This document shows positions 36,765 to 50,757 of a stretch of DNA of 64,000 bases, piece by piece (the first letter of the stretch is position 1; each line of letters begins with the position of its first letter). Under the pieces are notes generated by a model, which worked only from the letters and a program-made list of their open reading frames with translations, searched no databases and was not told the DNA's origin. Origin of the DNA: Varroa destructor (Eukaryota > Arthropoda > Arachnida > Mesostigmata > Varroidae); NCBI RefSeq assembly GCF_002443255.2, contig NW_019211454.1:29961565-30025564 (forward strand), given 5' to 3'. A program made the translations under genes and the position numbers.

Positions 36765-39700
36765 ACCGCGACTGAACGGCGGGCTAGCACCCCATACTAC
36801 TCTGAACGTGGGAGAGAGAGAGAGATCGAGGGGCAGATACTAGCGGTGTGCGAGGATAGGGTTAGAGTTCGGCGTTAGGGCTGTGTTGGGGCCGCTCCAT
36901 CTTTGTTCGTATGGTGACGCTTGCGCTTTCCTTTGCCCGTATCCCCGCTTTCTCTACAGAGGAAAACTGGAGAAGGTTCTTCAGGTCCCATCGCTGCTCA
37001 ATGTGTCCGAAAGCAAACGGAGCCCATGCCGAGGCTCCATCCACACACAGATCAATCATTGTCAGGACGACGCCCAATCAGCGGATCGCCGCTAAGCAGG
37101 ACGTATTCGAAAGGAAAAAGGACGAAATAGATACCCCGTGGGCTTGCTGCCTCCTCTGTGGCTGCTGCTGTTGTTGCCTGCCTCTCTGCCGGCCTGTGTT
37201 GTACGATGGCCACAGCATAACTAGAGATGCGGGGTAAAGAGTGCCAGCCGCGTAACCTCCCCTAGCTAAACCCTTCATTGCCCGATTTCTCTCTGTCGAC
37301 TCAATCTGTATGTATATATAGCTTCATTAGAGTAACTATTTGAAATGTAAAAACGATCACGAATTTCAAAACACGACCCAACAGATTGCGAACAAAGTTC
37401 ATATGTTGTCAAAGGTGATAGCAGATCGGCTGTGAGGGCCTTTGGGCCGAACGAGAGTCTATTTTAAACATTCATAAACGCAGGTTTTCCTTTTAATACT
37501 GACACATTATATCGTAATGACTCATTGCTAGCGACTAGCTTCGCTACGGTAGGAAATGTTCGCGTCATGCGATGGGATTACAGTAGCAGCAACAGGAAGA
37601 AAACGTAGAAGCAAGAGAACTTCAATGTATCTGAAATTACTACTCAATAGTGAGAGACTGAGTGTATGATACATAAAACGAGACTGTATTGTGTAAGCAG
37701 ATTCCGCCATAAATGTATGAATATAACAGAGTGGATGGTCGCCAGCTTAGCAGGACGTACGATCGGTTGAATTGCAACAAAGTCGCTTAATCGGGTGCAG
37801 ATGTCTCATTTAATTAAAAAGTCGATAAAATGGAATCGAGTCTGCATGTCCACTCATACCGATAGAATATGTAGCTCTATGATGTATGTTTTCCATAACG
37901 TTGAGTAACACACGTATATTCAAATTCATTTTATGTCAATGAAAATTAGATAAGGCATACCTATCTCATACGTAACTTTGAGATATGTACTATTCATGTT
38001 GCCTATTGGTGGCAGGCATAGTCGATCCTTCGGCGAATATACTTGTAGAAACACGCAATAACACGCGTAGCCAAACTCTTCGATGGGTCAATATATGTTT
38101 TAACATGACGTTGGAAAGCATGGGTGCGCTACAAATGAGGGATCTCGTTACTTAGTTAATGTCCTATTTCCTTGCAAGAATTTAAGACGTTGAGGGCTAC
38201 TTCCTAAGAAGTAATGTTTCGGTCTCCCCAGCTGCGAACAGAAAACAGAAACGGACGCCTCTGCTTGAAGACATGTACCGCCCTTCCAATATGGCTACAT
38301 GTGTCTGATTATCAGACGGTCCTGAATGTGGCGGATAAAAAGGTAACAGTGAGGAATCAAACGGTGAAGACTCATGGCACGATGGCCAACGATCTGCCTA
38401 TAGTTGCTATCCTGTGTTTGCTCTACTAACAGCTTCCAGCTTCAGGCGACAAGTAACACGAGGGAAAACTCTGTCACAGGCAGATATCCAGATTTGTCTG
38501 GGAAAAGAAAGGAGAGACCGGTTTGTTGGGGTCTGGGGTTCCCTATGATGTAGAAGGACGACCAGAAGCCTCTGGGATACGAGTGAACGTGTTCTGATGC
38601 TCCTCGCATGCGTTGATTACCTCATCACAGGGTACGAGCCGGTACCTCTCGCCAGTCATCCATCACAGCCTTGCTTTCCTCGGTACCTGCCGTCGCACAT
38701 TGTGCCCACGCTTGTTCAGTTCAACTTTCCTAGTGCCTCATCCGTCGCTGCACCGCCGTCGTCGCGTAAGGCTCCTCGTCTCTTCAAGCGTTGTCTCGTT
38801 CTTCCGTCAGGTTTTCAGCGTTTCCTCCATTCTATTTAGATGACTTTGTTCATGCCCTCTAGCAACTGGAGAATGATGCCACTGCTAGGCAGAAACCGCC
38901 ATCAAACGTCGGGCACTAGCGATTATCAATATCTGGTATTAGCAGTAACAGCAGTGTAGGCTTGCTTATTTTGGTTTGTTTTGGCCGCTCTGTCAAACTT
39001 CGTAACGTGCGTAGAGATGTCAATACAGGTTAACCTAGGAGCAAGAATCTTCGGCACAAACATTGTTGTTGATATTTTTTCTATTTTACGTTTTTTTGCT
39101 GTTTATAGAAGAATGTGAATGGCTTAGTAGTCTGCAAGGAATTTCACTCGCTACATAACAAGATGGCGTGTGGCTGGTCGCATAGGTTACGCTGAGTAGT
39201 TGGATTCCACGAAGCTAAACGCTAGTAGTTATGTTAGTGACGATGCTTTCATTTGCCACAGTTACGCTACCGCGACGATGAAAGGGAAAGTGGCCCTGGG
39301 TTTTCAACTTGTTAACAACGTTAATTCGTTTCTCCCCGGGGCTGGGGGCACACACCCCTTCGGCCTTTCGCTGTTGATTGTTAAACTAAACGCTTCGGGG
39401 CACATTTCGATAGAGAGTTGCCTGCTTGCATGTCATTCTGAGGTGAAACAGTTTCAGGACACATCCGTACGGGTTCCTACTAGGAAGAGTTTGTCGACCG
39501 AGCGATCGCAACTGAAAGTGGTTTGGCTGGTTAGAGCGCGAGCAATCCCGAACGATGCTAGTCGTTGGTGCTGTGTTAACGAGTCGAATTCCAGACCCCC
39601 GAAAGTTCGAGTCAACATTAATTTATTTTAACTATTTAATATATTACGCCTCTACGATGAGCAGCGCTCGCAGGTCATGCGAGTTTGTGCCCCAGCACCC

Positions 39701-42700
39701 TCGTCGCATCAGTGTCAGACCACAGACGCAAGCAAAGCGAAATCAAATTCTAAAGCATTTCAGCCTGTGCAAAAGCTGTCCGCCCCTTTAGAACGTGACT
39801 AACTCATGTATTGGTAGAACCGTTAAGAACCCAATTGATACTGTTTAAGTAATCGCAGAAATATAATTATTTTTTTGATGGCAGCTAGAAGTTGGAGAAT
39901 TGCGAAGTTGAAGGCCACAGAATTGTAGAACCATATGGGGGTAGGGGCAAAGTATAATCGTCAGCCTAGTACAAACCTATTAGATGGTGTAGGCTTCCCT
40001 ATTTCACAGGCAGCAAATTAAGGATGCTAAATGTACAGGATTTCACAGGCAAATAAAAGTTTTTAATGGCTCCCTTAGCGTTTACGACTTTTGCTTGACA
40101 AATTATTAATAAAACAATATCTTGCTATCGAGTATAGCAAATAACTTATCGTAAATATGCGAACCCAAATGTGTACCTGCTGCGCGATTGCATTTCATGT
40201 AAGCCGTAGTGCTTCCGCTCGATTTACTCTTAGAGAGTGTGTTCTTTCGGGGCCATCCGAAAAAGACTCACAACCACGCTGTTGTTTTTTCCGCTCCGCT
40301 ATTCGTCATATTTGTCGTTGTATGTAGTGGCACTTTTGCTTTCGCTCACCACAGAAATCGCATGGTAGGCGCCTTGTCTCCGCGATAACAGTAGCGTTTA
40401 GTCTAGGCATCTAGACGGCCGCTGTAGCCGTCATCCGCAACGGAATCACCCATCCGTCTCAGATCATCAAATAGCTAGCTTCGCTAGCCTGCCCTCACCT
40501 CTAAGACCATATATGCGTTCGTAGACAGAACCAGCATGGCAGTGCGCCAACACTCACATCGCTGCTAGCCGATCACAGCGCTTCCAGCTTTGACCCGACC
40601 GCTGCCATATACTTACTGAACAAAAGACCATCTCCGAGGTGGGAGGATAATATTATTGGGCACGAGCCACTGGACACCCCCCTCACATATATATGACCGG
40701 CCTTTGCATGGGGGGCGAGTCGTTGTTGTTGGGGAGTGTATCGAGGTAATAACATACAAATACAAACACACCCAGACGTAGCGCGCGTTTGCTTTCTCCC
40801 TGTTTCGGTCGTGCGCACCTTGTTTCCTCGACTCCTTGTCCACCGATCGCCTTTCCCTCTTCATACAAATACAGCAATCGCGTATCAGACAAGCAGACGC
40901 ACGGCCAACGACCGGGAGAAGCACCACATTAGAGACACAAATACACATACATACATATATATACACACACGCTATAAATAGGCGATCAATCAGATGTAGG
41001 ATCGACTCCTCGAGACTCGGAAACACTGCTGTGCCTTTGAAGCTTGCTAGTGGTTGTCTCCGTTGTTGTTCTGACCGGTATTACTGATGTTTGACTGTCG
41101 GGATCGGTATTGGCCAGCCAACAATGAATTGAATAGATAGGTAGCAACAGAGAAAGTCCGAGCGGATCGTTGACACACGGAAACAGTTGTTGAGGAAACG
41201 ACGACGCATATTAGTTCAGCACTGGGCGGGCAAGGCGACGGGAGGGATAAAGGTGACTTGGGACCAGTGTAGCCATACCTAGATTATGGATTGTCGCGAG
41301 AAAAAACTGTGTTAGTCTTAAACGAGCGCTTGGACAAGATTTTTGTCTAAGTACTTTGAAACACGACCAAAGTACTACAGAAGAACTCTACCAAACAACA
41401 AGCTAAAGGTCAAGCAATAGCAAACTGCAAATAAACATTTGTGGGTAGTAACTTGATTGTGCTTCACCACTGAGAATATCAATGCTTGTCTTTCACATAA
41501 TCTAGACATGATATATCTTGGTACATACCAGTTAACTATTACGTAAAATAATCAATCAGAATTAAACAGAACACTCGTATTGTATCTGTTTGAAACTATC
41601 ACTGTCCTACCTAGAACAGATACAGTGAAACCCACATTTTGCCCCCTAGTGAAACAATAGGCCTTATAGAGGAAGCTTAGGTCACACTATCTGCATATAC
41701 TATTTTATCTGTAAGTGTATGGCGCATTGTAATAGATAGAGACTGCTATTTCCGATACTGTGATAATGACGTTTTTCTCACGGGTATTTTCGACTTACAT
41801 GTCTATATACGACTTACAAGTAAATTTTGAAATTTAAAGTCTATGTGAATTAATTATTTACTATATGCTCGATAACGTCCTAGCGTATGCTGAAAGAAAA
41901 CAGAAATCAGTAACATTCAACTATTGCTGCCAAACTCGACCGCTAAAAAGGCCACGACAGCCTTCCTTAAGGTCCTACCAAATCTCTGTTGCAATTCTGT
42001 CTTTATCACTAAAGCTCATCTGATTTTTTTCCATGTCATACCTTTTATATAGTAATTCCCAATTTCAATGTGTGCAATCGAATTCATACGGTAACACTTA
42101 TGGTTCTATCTGAACATCGTAAATAAACGTGTAGACGGGAGACATAACAATAAGCAGTGTATGCGTATTAAATATGCATTTGTGAGCGACACGATCCCTC
42201 CCGTTAGCTTCAGGTCCACTCACTCTCGTCCGTGTACCAATAGATCTATTACAGATTATTTGTCAAAGGTGTTTATTGTTGTCCCTATTTACCTACTGGA
42301 AACGGAGAGAGTAAGAATAGGCTAGTTGAAGATGGCCGTCTGGGTGCATGGTCAAATTTGTGTGAGTTTAAGTGAGCGTCGATATATTCTAGTGGTAAGA
42401 CAAGACCCAAATTACCCTTGGCAATTGCCCACGTTCGATTCCGGCCGACGGCACGCTCTCCTTTTATGAGGTTTGCGTTTGCGGACTGCTTTCGTGTACG
42501 TATCTACCTGTCGATGTGTACGTTTATATATTGGTGGGGTAGTATAGGATGCCTTCGTCTTATCTCAAAATACACTGTAGCTTTACATAGCAACAGTAAA
42601 TGCAAGAGTGAAACGGGTGCGGCGGCCAAGGCGTCAATCCTTTGTTCTGCCCATTCAAGCAATGGCTGCCGCGACCGATTCAGCCGCTTGAACGGTCGTC

Positions 42701-45700
42701 CATCATCATGGTTGGTCGTCTCTCATTCTCTTGTTTACCCGTTGTGTGACTTCGTATGATTGTCTTTTCGTTCAGTTTGCTTTTGCTGTTATTGTATATT
42801 GCTTGCGTATGTCTTGGCATACGCAATTACAGATCAATGTTGAACTCTCTCTTATCAAGTCTCTGTCGCATTTCCTTGCGGCGGTCGAACTCACCCAGAG
42901 ACTGCCTTAACTGAGTGGCAGGCATATACATATTGCGAAGGGATGTTGGAACGTGACCATTGCGGCTAGGACTAACAAGCATAAGCAACGATAGAACGGA
43001 TGAAGAGGAGCATAATACAGCACCCGGACATATGCCCATTCAGGTATATCTACAACTAAACCTGCCAAGACAGAGGCACAATAGAGTAAACAACACTTTT
43101 AGCCGATAAAAACGGCTGGCAATTAACGCTTGAACTATTTCAGTTTGTTGCTGCTCCTGGGGTTTTTGCTAGCCCAGTTTGCCCTGTCCTACATAGAAAC
43201 TGTACTGCGGCGAAGGCGGCATAAGTCTTGCCAAGGGGAAACTTGTCGACCAAAATTACATCGTCCTGACATAAAGCCTTCGGTTATCTCAAGGCTATTA
43301 TAAAGATTCTATCTACGGCTATTGCCAGTTTGAGAAAAGGCATCGCAAGGAAAACGGAGTACAGACTCTGCGGAGCGTAGCACAAGCGTATAGATCAAGC
43401 GCTTTGGCCGTCTTTGCTGCATTTATTTCGGATAGTCAGGAAGCCACCGTTAGAAACGTAGCTGCTCCTGCATCGCCCAGCGTTGTCGCCATAGCTAGTA
43501 ACTCTTTCCTCTTCGCAAATGGCTTCTCTATTCATTCGTGTATGCACTGTGGAGCAGGCTACTGAACGCGCACGGATAGGGCATCTGAAGTCTAACCGAC
43601 TGCTCAAACCTGGCGTTATAGCGCGGCTTCTCCTGTCATGAGCCGCCATCATCCGCCTCCCACTATCCACGACCGACGCATGCTCATGTGCAGAAACGAG
43701 AACAGAAGATCGCGTAAAAAAAAACAGCCAACCGATGCGTTGGCTGGCGGTTGAAAAATTGTGGCCATTTCTCAACAACGAAGGAAGCCGCTCCCATCAT
43801 CCGACTAGAACTCCTGTGTTGCTGCTGTTGGGGAAAGGGCTAACTTAAAGGGAAAAAATCTACGAGGATTTTGGAGAGACAGGAGTAGAACATCCACATC
43901 ATTCGCAAAGTGTTCACAGGGGGGTAAGAAAAAAGGGCTTGTTTTGTTACTACCACCATTGCCACTGTGGTGGCTACGCAGGTTGGTCCAGCTGGGGGGC
44001 GACATCAACTCGACAAAAGAGCTAAGAAGGGTCGACGATGACGACAACGAGAAAGTTACGGTTGCCACTGTTGCGGCAACAGATGTGGCCGTGGCGATGG
44101 TGGCGCTCGCAGCGATGCTGAACGCGGCGGAAAATTAAACCCCTTTATTATTTCGCCCGACTTGCCTCGTGAGGTTTACAGATAGCCACCGATACTGCCC
44201 GTGACACCACGTCAACAGGCGACTCCATCTGCTGCGCTGTCGCATCCTATTTGCATCGCAGCTGTTAAGCTGCGGAAAACCGAAAAACGGATGGAGTGAG
44301 CGGACTCCTAAATAAGGGAACTGTCTGTTCACCTATTCTCCCCTGCCCCGAAAAAATACCTGATGTCTAAAAGGAATACACTTTCATCCTGTACACAAAC
44401 CCCCTTAGCATCACTGTAGCACCAGACCTCCGCAATTCTAGGCTGCGCAAAGAAAACTGCTAGGAGTTTTAAGCTGTGGTTCGCGTTCGGGTTCACCCCT
44501 AGAGAAACATTCAACGTTTTAAAAGGGGAAATAGAGCTAGGAGGCCGGGCGTCCCCCGCGCGAGACGGTCGACATAAGGGCTGTGGTCTGTTTTGAGAAA
44601 ATCTGAGAACAACAAGCGGCTTGGAGGCAAACTTCTCACATTAACCCCCGGAGTTTTATCCAGCTTCTAGATCTATGTGGCCTGTGTTCCTTTTGACACG
44701 GCATTGTTATGAGAAAGCCGCGACGGAAGTCTTCGAATGTGATGCGCTAAGTACTTGTTGTGTGGCGGATGTACAGATAGACCGCCAGTTGGGGGCGGTA
44801 TTTTTAAATGTAGAATTTTAGTAATAGAGAGAAACTGAAAAAAGAGACGAGGAGAACGAAGTAACCGTCGATGCGTTGAGTAAATGCTCGTTGGGTTAGA
44901 GGACGCGATGCTGCCGGTGGCACAGTTGCGGTTTGTGCACGCTAGACCATGGCCTGATTCAAGACAAAACCGACCATCCAGTACGCGTTCTCTCAACTGG
45001 GACGAGCATCGAATCTTGCTTTCAAAATAATAGTGAATAGAAAAGCTGCTCTGAGACCAGGAGTTGATATAATCGTCGCTGCGGGTAGTCTGTATTATAG
45101 TCGTCGACACAGATGATTTTTTTTGGAGGGCAAATTGTTAATGTGAAGACCAGATTAGAATGCAAACGAAACTATGATGAAGTTTTAGAAATCTTATCCG
45201 GCACTACAAAATGGCGTCACTGTACTCCGCGTTCATGCATACTGTAAATATATACGTGAAATATAGTGTCAGGGATACGGTTTTTTAGCGCTTCGTTAAC
45301 GTTAATTAATTTTCCTCTCGTGCATCAATTCTAGATTCCGTTTGTATGATTGAACATTTATTCAGGCTTCCTGCAACGTCTTGGTTGAAGTCTAACAACG
45401 TGCTGGTTAGACAAGGCATCTAGGACAAGTACTAAATCATAAACATGCATATACACAACCAGTTTTCTCTGGCACGAATACATTGATAGGCCAATAGGAT
45501 CTTTTCTAATCTTTATAAAAAGTCATTTCGTTCTTGCTATTTATAGTGGTTCTAGCAACATATAGTATGTGCCGTTCCTGTAGTAAAGTTTAATTCTCAT
45601 CTTTATGTTAGAGTGTGCGTTCTTCAAACCTTCCTGTTTAAATAATACATACTTGAACATACAGGGGCGTTGAAGAGAATAAATGCTGAGGCATAGGTTC

Positions 45701-48700
45701 TGCGTTCCACCCAATCCCATTTCAATAGATTTCCTCAACCGCAAAATACTTTAGGGGGCGTTTGTTGTTGTCACAGGAGGACAAATTAAATTCATTCACT
45801 GTTTGTGTCAAAAGCTGCTACGAACGATGCAGAGCTTTTCGTGAAAAGGCAGACTATTCTAGTGCGATCTATGCGCGAGCAGCAAAAAGTGTGAACAAAA
45901 AGTTCGTTCATGGCGGCAGCGGCAAAGAGAAAAGTTTGGCCTAACGAAACAGCATCTTTTCCTATACCACTTTTTCGCCCCTTGCTACCCGGCCCATTAT
46001 CCTGGAGCAGGGGTCGCCTCCATGCGTCTTGTGTACGTCCGAGCGCGTGTTCATAGGGACAATGCTAACGAATCCTTCGAAATACAAATTATACATATCT
46101 CCGCGGAAGGCCAACCTTTGCATGGCGCTCATGGTATCTTCCGTTCCCCACTGCTGCACTCTCTTCCTGCAACAGCAATTGCAGCACAATGCCAGGTGGT
46201 GAGCACAATACTAGTGCACCGGCTGACAGTGTGATGCATCATCACATGGGTACATCATATCTTCTATATACTAGATTTTTCCTCGTTTGCCAGCTGCCGG
46301 GTGTCGATGCATAAGCAGATGGTGCATTGTCTCATGCTCGCTTATCGGGTACGTGGACCCGAGAAATTCGTAGGAAGGAGTTGGCCGCGTTAAATACGTA
46401 CGCCAACAGTTCTCAGACACTTCAGTACGTGTCCAGCAGGAACTCTTCTAAGAAGCACCTGCAAGGTTACTCTTGCTGAACGGTCGATTACGTGCTTTGC
46501 AGATTGAGACAAAATGTCGATTTCGTTTTGTCACTTGATTAGAATCAAAACGACCCTTCTGACCGTCGACAAAGGACGGTCTACATCCGCCCTTCATAAC
46601 ATTGCTTTGAGGGCATCGTTCACTCCTTAAACAAGGGTCGATCAACGGATAGACCTACATGAACAGCAAACGCGTCGACATACTCAACTCCAAATACCCT
46701 GCGGTTTCACACAACACATACATACATACATTGGCACACAGAGATTCGCCAAAGGGTTTATACATGCAGAACGCCTCGTTTAAGTTTCAAGCGACAAGGT
46801 ACACCTGGTTTGTTTAGCGTTGATGCCGCCGGACATTTCAAAATAGAGCGGATAAAGAACTGCGCACATATTTCCATAATTCCCTGCTTATTCTGATACG
46901 GTTGGGGTAGCGTCACAACATAAAGCTTCCTCTTAGAGAAAGAAGTTTCTTGGACTCGTGTGGATTGATATTACTGATGTACGTGGTAGGCAATGTCACA
47001 AGCATTATGCCCATCGTACCATTGTGTACTGTTGTCCCACTGAAATGATCAGTTTGCTTGTTCAGGTGAGACGCCACCCGCTAGGAACTATATTGCCATT
47101 GCTATTGACGTCCTTTTTACGTTTTCCTATATGGATGAATAGCCTAGAGTTTAAGGAAAAGGCCGGGTTTCGCCATATGAGTTTTTTCACCAGGGGACCA
47201 TCAAGCAAACGAACGTATTGATATATTACAAATAGGCATATATTTATAGGTGAATTGCAAAGACGAGTTTAGGTTTTATCCAACGAGATCGGTTTCTCCT
47301 CCGACTTCACTGTTACCGATACGGAGAATAGAACGAGGTCTATAAGACTTCATAGCACGGTTCATGTTTCTGTCTGTTTAAAAAACAACTAGCCAGCATA
47401 GAGAAAAACCCGAAGGCAAAGGATGAGCATACCTGCATTAAGACCGTCTTCGACTTGGTTAGCAGCAGGAAATTGAAAGCAAATGAAATATGAAGAAGAT
47501 CATCTGTTAATAGTGGTAATTAATAACTTTGTGGGCGATGCGGGGAGGCCCATAGAGTCATATTCTACCATTCGCCTTAAGTAGTTGCGAAGGTGAAAAA
47601 AAGTAGGAAAATAGGACGCAGCATTGAATGTGGAACGTTGGATGGATACTGTTAGCCTGAGGCCATTACGAACTTCCTTCGGGAGTGTCTGCCGCCTTCA
47701 AGTTTCTTTGCAAATGACCCAAACAAAGCAGCGCTCTTTCCCCGTCGTCTGTGGGGTCTTGCCCTTGAAGACCTGCGAGTTCTCTGCTTCTACTGCGATT
47801 GACAGTGCTATGAACGGATAAGATATCCCGGTGTGTGTGTGTATGTGGACGTGAGTGCGTATTTAGTCAATGACTATACAACAAAAAACTCGGAGATACA
47901 GGTTGCGTTGAGTCGGGTTGTTGTCTTCTTAAGAAATCTCATTGCGATTAATCGTCGCCCCATCGGATGCAAGCGACGTACGTTCAAGACACGAGCGACA
48001 CAGGGCGGAAAAGAGAAGTGTGAAAGGAGCGAGAGAGAAAGAGGCGGGAGGGGTAAAGGGGCGCTGCGGGGTCAAGGTGGTGCAGCCAGAGGGAATATCG
48101 GGGGCTCAGTTGGGATAACCAGATATAGCGTCAATAGCTTCAATTCCTTACGAAAGACAGCACGCGGTGAAGGGGTATCGCCTGTGAGAAATTGGTAAGG
48201 ATATGCACATAGGGTGACTATGTGTGGATGAGTGGGGAGATTCAAGGAGTTGGAAGGGGGAAGGGCATGGCTTAACGAGCTTGCCGAGATCCTTCGACCC
48301 TTGTCAAGGGGTCCGGTCTGGGTTGGCCGGTGTGGCGATGAGATTCTCGGTGCATCAACAGCAGAACCTCGATTGAGCGAGAGCTGCAAAAAACGTTATT
48401 TGCTGTCAGCGCGTATAGAGCATAGCGGTTATCATCAGTTATAACAGATACAGTGAGCGCAAATAACAACAACGGGGAAGAATGGGTAGCTAAGCTTGCG
48501 ATAGCAGCACCAGGAAAGTCGGATAGCTAAGCCTCAGTCTGTTCCACCCACGCGTGCACAAAACGAAGGCAGAATGCTTCAAAGTGATGAGCCGAAGCAG
48601 CGAAAGGGTTGACAATCAAACGACACCTGTAATGACTCGTAAAAGGAACACGTGGCACCAGCAGTAGCTGCTCTCACTAATTCCATACAAACAAATGACT

Positions 48701-49424
48701 CAGTTAATTAGCTGGCTAAGAAATATTCCTTGTTGCCTGCTCAAAAATATTAGAAAAAATTGCAATAAATATTCAAAATACCATAAAAGATCGTTCCCTT
48801 TAACCCATGAACTAATTAAAATTCGTTTTTTTTTTAATGTTTCGGGTTTGCCTGATATCGTTTTAATGTTGACACAGCTTTACATCATTTTCCCCTAGTG
48901 ATCCAGGTCTAAGCGTCCAGGATTGAACGCGTATCAACGGCATCAGTACTCTTGGTAACAACTGATTGTTATACATGTTATGCTTTAATCTATACTTTTT
49001 TATTATAACGTATCGAGTAATCATACTAATACATAGATGTAGCACAAAATTGTTGCAGGGGAGATGATAATTATGGATTCGTAGAATTCTGCAGACGTTA
49101 TGCTTTGAACTCAGCCGGCAGAGGCATGTTTTTCGGAAGCATCAAAAGCAGGAACGGAAATTGAAAGGTTCAGGTTAGCCATTGGCTGTATCGCTCACTT
49201 GCTTGTTCCCTAACTCTGTGGAGCACGCAGTTAGATTCTACCTGGAGGGGTGTTAGCAGGCTGTTGATATGTTACACATAACTATGTATATATGCATATG
49301 CGAGACATTTTCAAAGAGCACTAGTGTTAGCCTTAGCTAAAAGGACAAACTGCCTGATCGACCTTTATCCGAATCGCGTCAGAACGCAACGGAGCGGTAA
49401 TTCGAAAGTTCTGAAAGAAACAAC

Positions 49425-49442
49425 GCCGCCGCCGCCGCCGCC
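49425..49442. repeat. (CGC)6 trinucleotide repeat
   Basis: This is a perfect GC-only trinucleotide run, unusual in the local composition. Confidence 0.85.
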
Positions 49443-50562
49443 TAAAAGAGACCATGGCTGCAGTTCGGAAGGTGCAGAAGGTGTGAAAGTAACTGCTGCG
49501 CGGTCGCTACGCACGTTACACATGTGGACAGATACCATGACGATTGGCAAAGAAGAGATAGACTGAGGAGTTGTCGTCGGACGAACGACACCCATGTGCG
49601 GCAACACCGTTGCTACTATAGCTACGAGTTGGGTTCATTCACGATTTGGGAGCGTGCACGGAAAGAAAGTTGAGTATGAATAGAGTGTTGATGTATGTTG
49701 GTTGTTGTGTTGTGTCTCGCGAGAGTAAGTTCCGCATGAGATGTGCTGACAAGATGTGCTGACTGTGTTGTCTATGCGCTGCCCACAGAAACGCAATCAA
49801 CTCAAAAAAGCAGAAGCGTAAAGCCGTCAATGGAAGTCCGGTATCTAAGAAGAACGATAGCGCACATATTCTTCTATGAGAAGAGGGACCGCGAATGAAC
49901 TATGGACGCTGTCGCTGCCCGCACCTGATTTCTCCAATGGCAGTAGATGTTGTGACCTGACTTTGCTACAACCATTCATTCTCTCAAACAAAATTAGTCG
50001 ACGGAGTGAGTATCCTTTTTGCTGGCCAGAATCGTTACCTTGACTATGATCGTAGAATCCGTGGAGTTTTGTCTGATCCAATGTAACCGAGCTGTTCGAT
50101 CTCCAGTCGCAGACAAATAAACCGGTGACAAAGAACCATTGTGAAGCAAGTCGCACTGCCTATGTCTCTCGGTATCAGAGACATTTCGTCACCGCCCTGA
50201 GCACAAACCGCAAAATGAAAAAAACTTGAAGGGCAGACAAACAAAAGGCAACCACCTCCAAGCTAAAATCCACTAATAATATATGAAGCGTGATGTAGGA
50301 CCGGAAGCCTAGTTATATTGGGGAAGCAGCTAGAATACAAAAAAGAGCTATTTGCGAAAGGAAGGCGGTTTCCATACTTTTTTTCTTTTTTGGAACAAAA
50401 ACACATTGACAGATTTTTAAGACTGCGCATATATATATGTGTATTCATTCAGGCCCGTTGACCGAACTGATCCATGTGCGTTATCGTTCCTTAAATAAAT
50501 CCTGACTTTTGTCTCCTCCTTTTAATGGCGTGCGTTGTCCTCGCAGGGAACAAGAGAGACTT

Positions 50563-50757
50563 TTAACTTGCAACGGCTTCATTCAGTTCAACAAACAATT
50601 CTACGTTTAATATGTGAGTTCCATAGTTCTTTTTCGCGTCGACGCTTGTAATATCCGTCATAGAATGGTCCGTACGTTCCATACCCCATATCTGTAACTG
50701 CTCAAGCATTTGCGGATCATCATATGCTGATGGATGGATGATCCGTCTGCTACCCAT
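50563..50757 (-). other. Small ATG-started open frame, 64 aa, no assignment
   Basis: The frame runs from ATG 50757-50755 to TAA. It is acidic, balanced and without low complexity (for example DDPQMLEQLQIWGMERTD). G at codon positions 1, 2 and 3 is ~33%, 16% and 25%, only mildly coding-like. A stop lies two codons upstream and no splice sites are convincing. It could be a scrap of old coding DNA. Confidence 0.15.

Larger units (their letters stand above)
35834..50562. other. No supported gene
   Basis: The stretch has GC-rich blocks (36.5-37.3, 40.2-41.3, 42.4-45.1, 47.6-48.6 kb) with abundant CA/TG and GGC/GCT simple sequence, separated by AT-rich DNA. Several tRNA-like box motifs occur without a cloverleaf. 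Confidence 0.5.

Noticed and set aside
39524..39592. tRNA-like box A and box B motifs; similar ones near 32018, 35420, 42390 and 48910
   Set aside because: Box B matches such as GGTTCGAATCC occur, but T-arm and acceptor stems do not pair. At best tRNA-derived SINE scraps.
39200..39631. 143-codon plus-strand frame
   Set aside because: G is as common at position 3 as at position 1. The frame also overlaps a tRNA-like box A motif.
42827..43039. 70-codon minus-strand ATG frame with a hydrophobic start and dibasic sites, like a neuropeptide precursor
   Set aside because: No codon-position bias, a strong GTGAGT donor lies inside it, and the peptide matches no neuropeptide I know.
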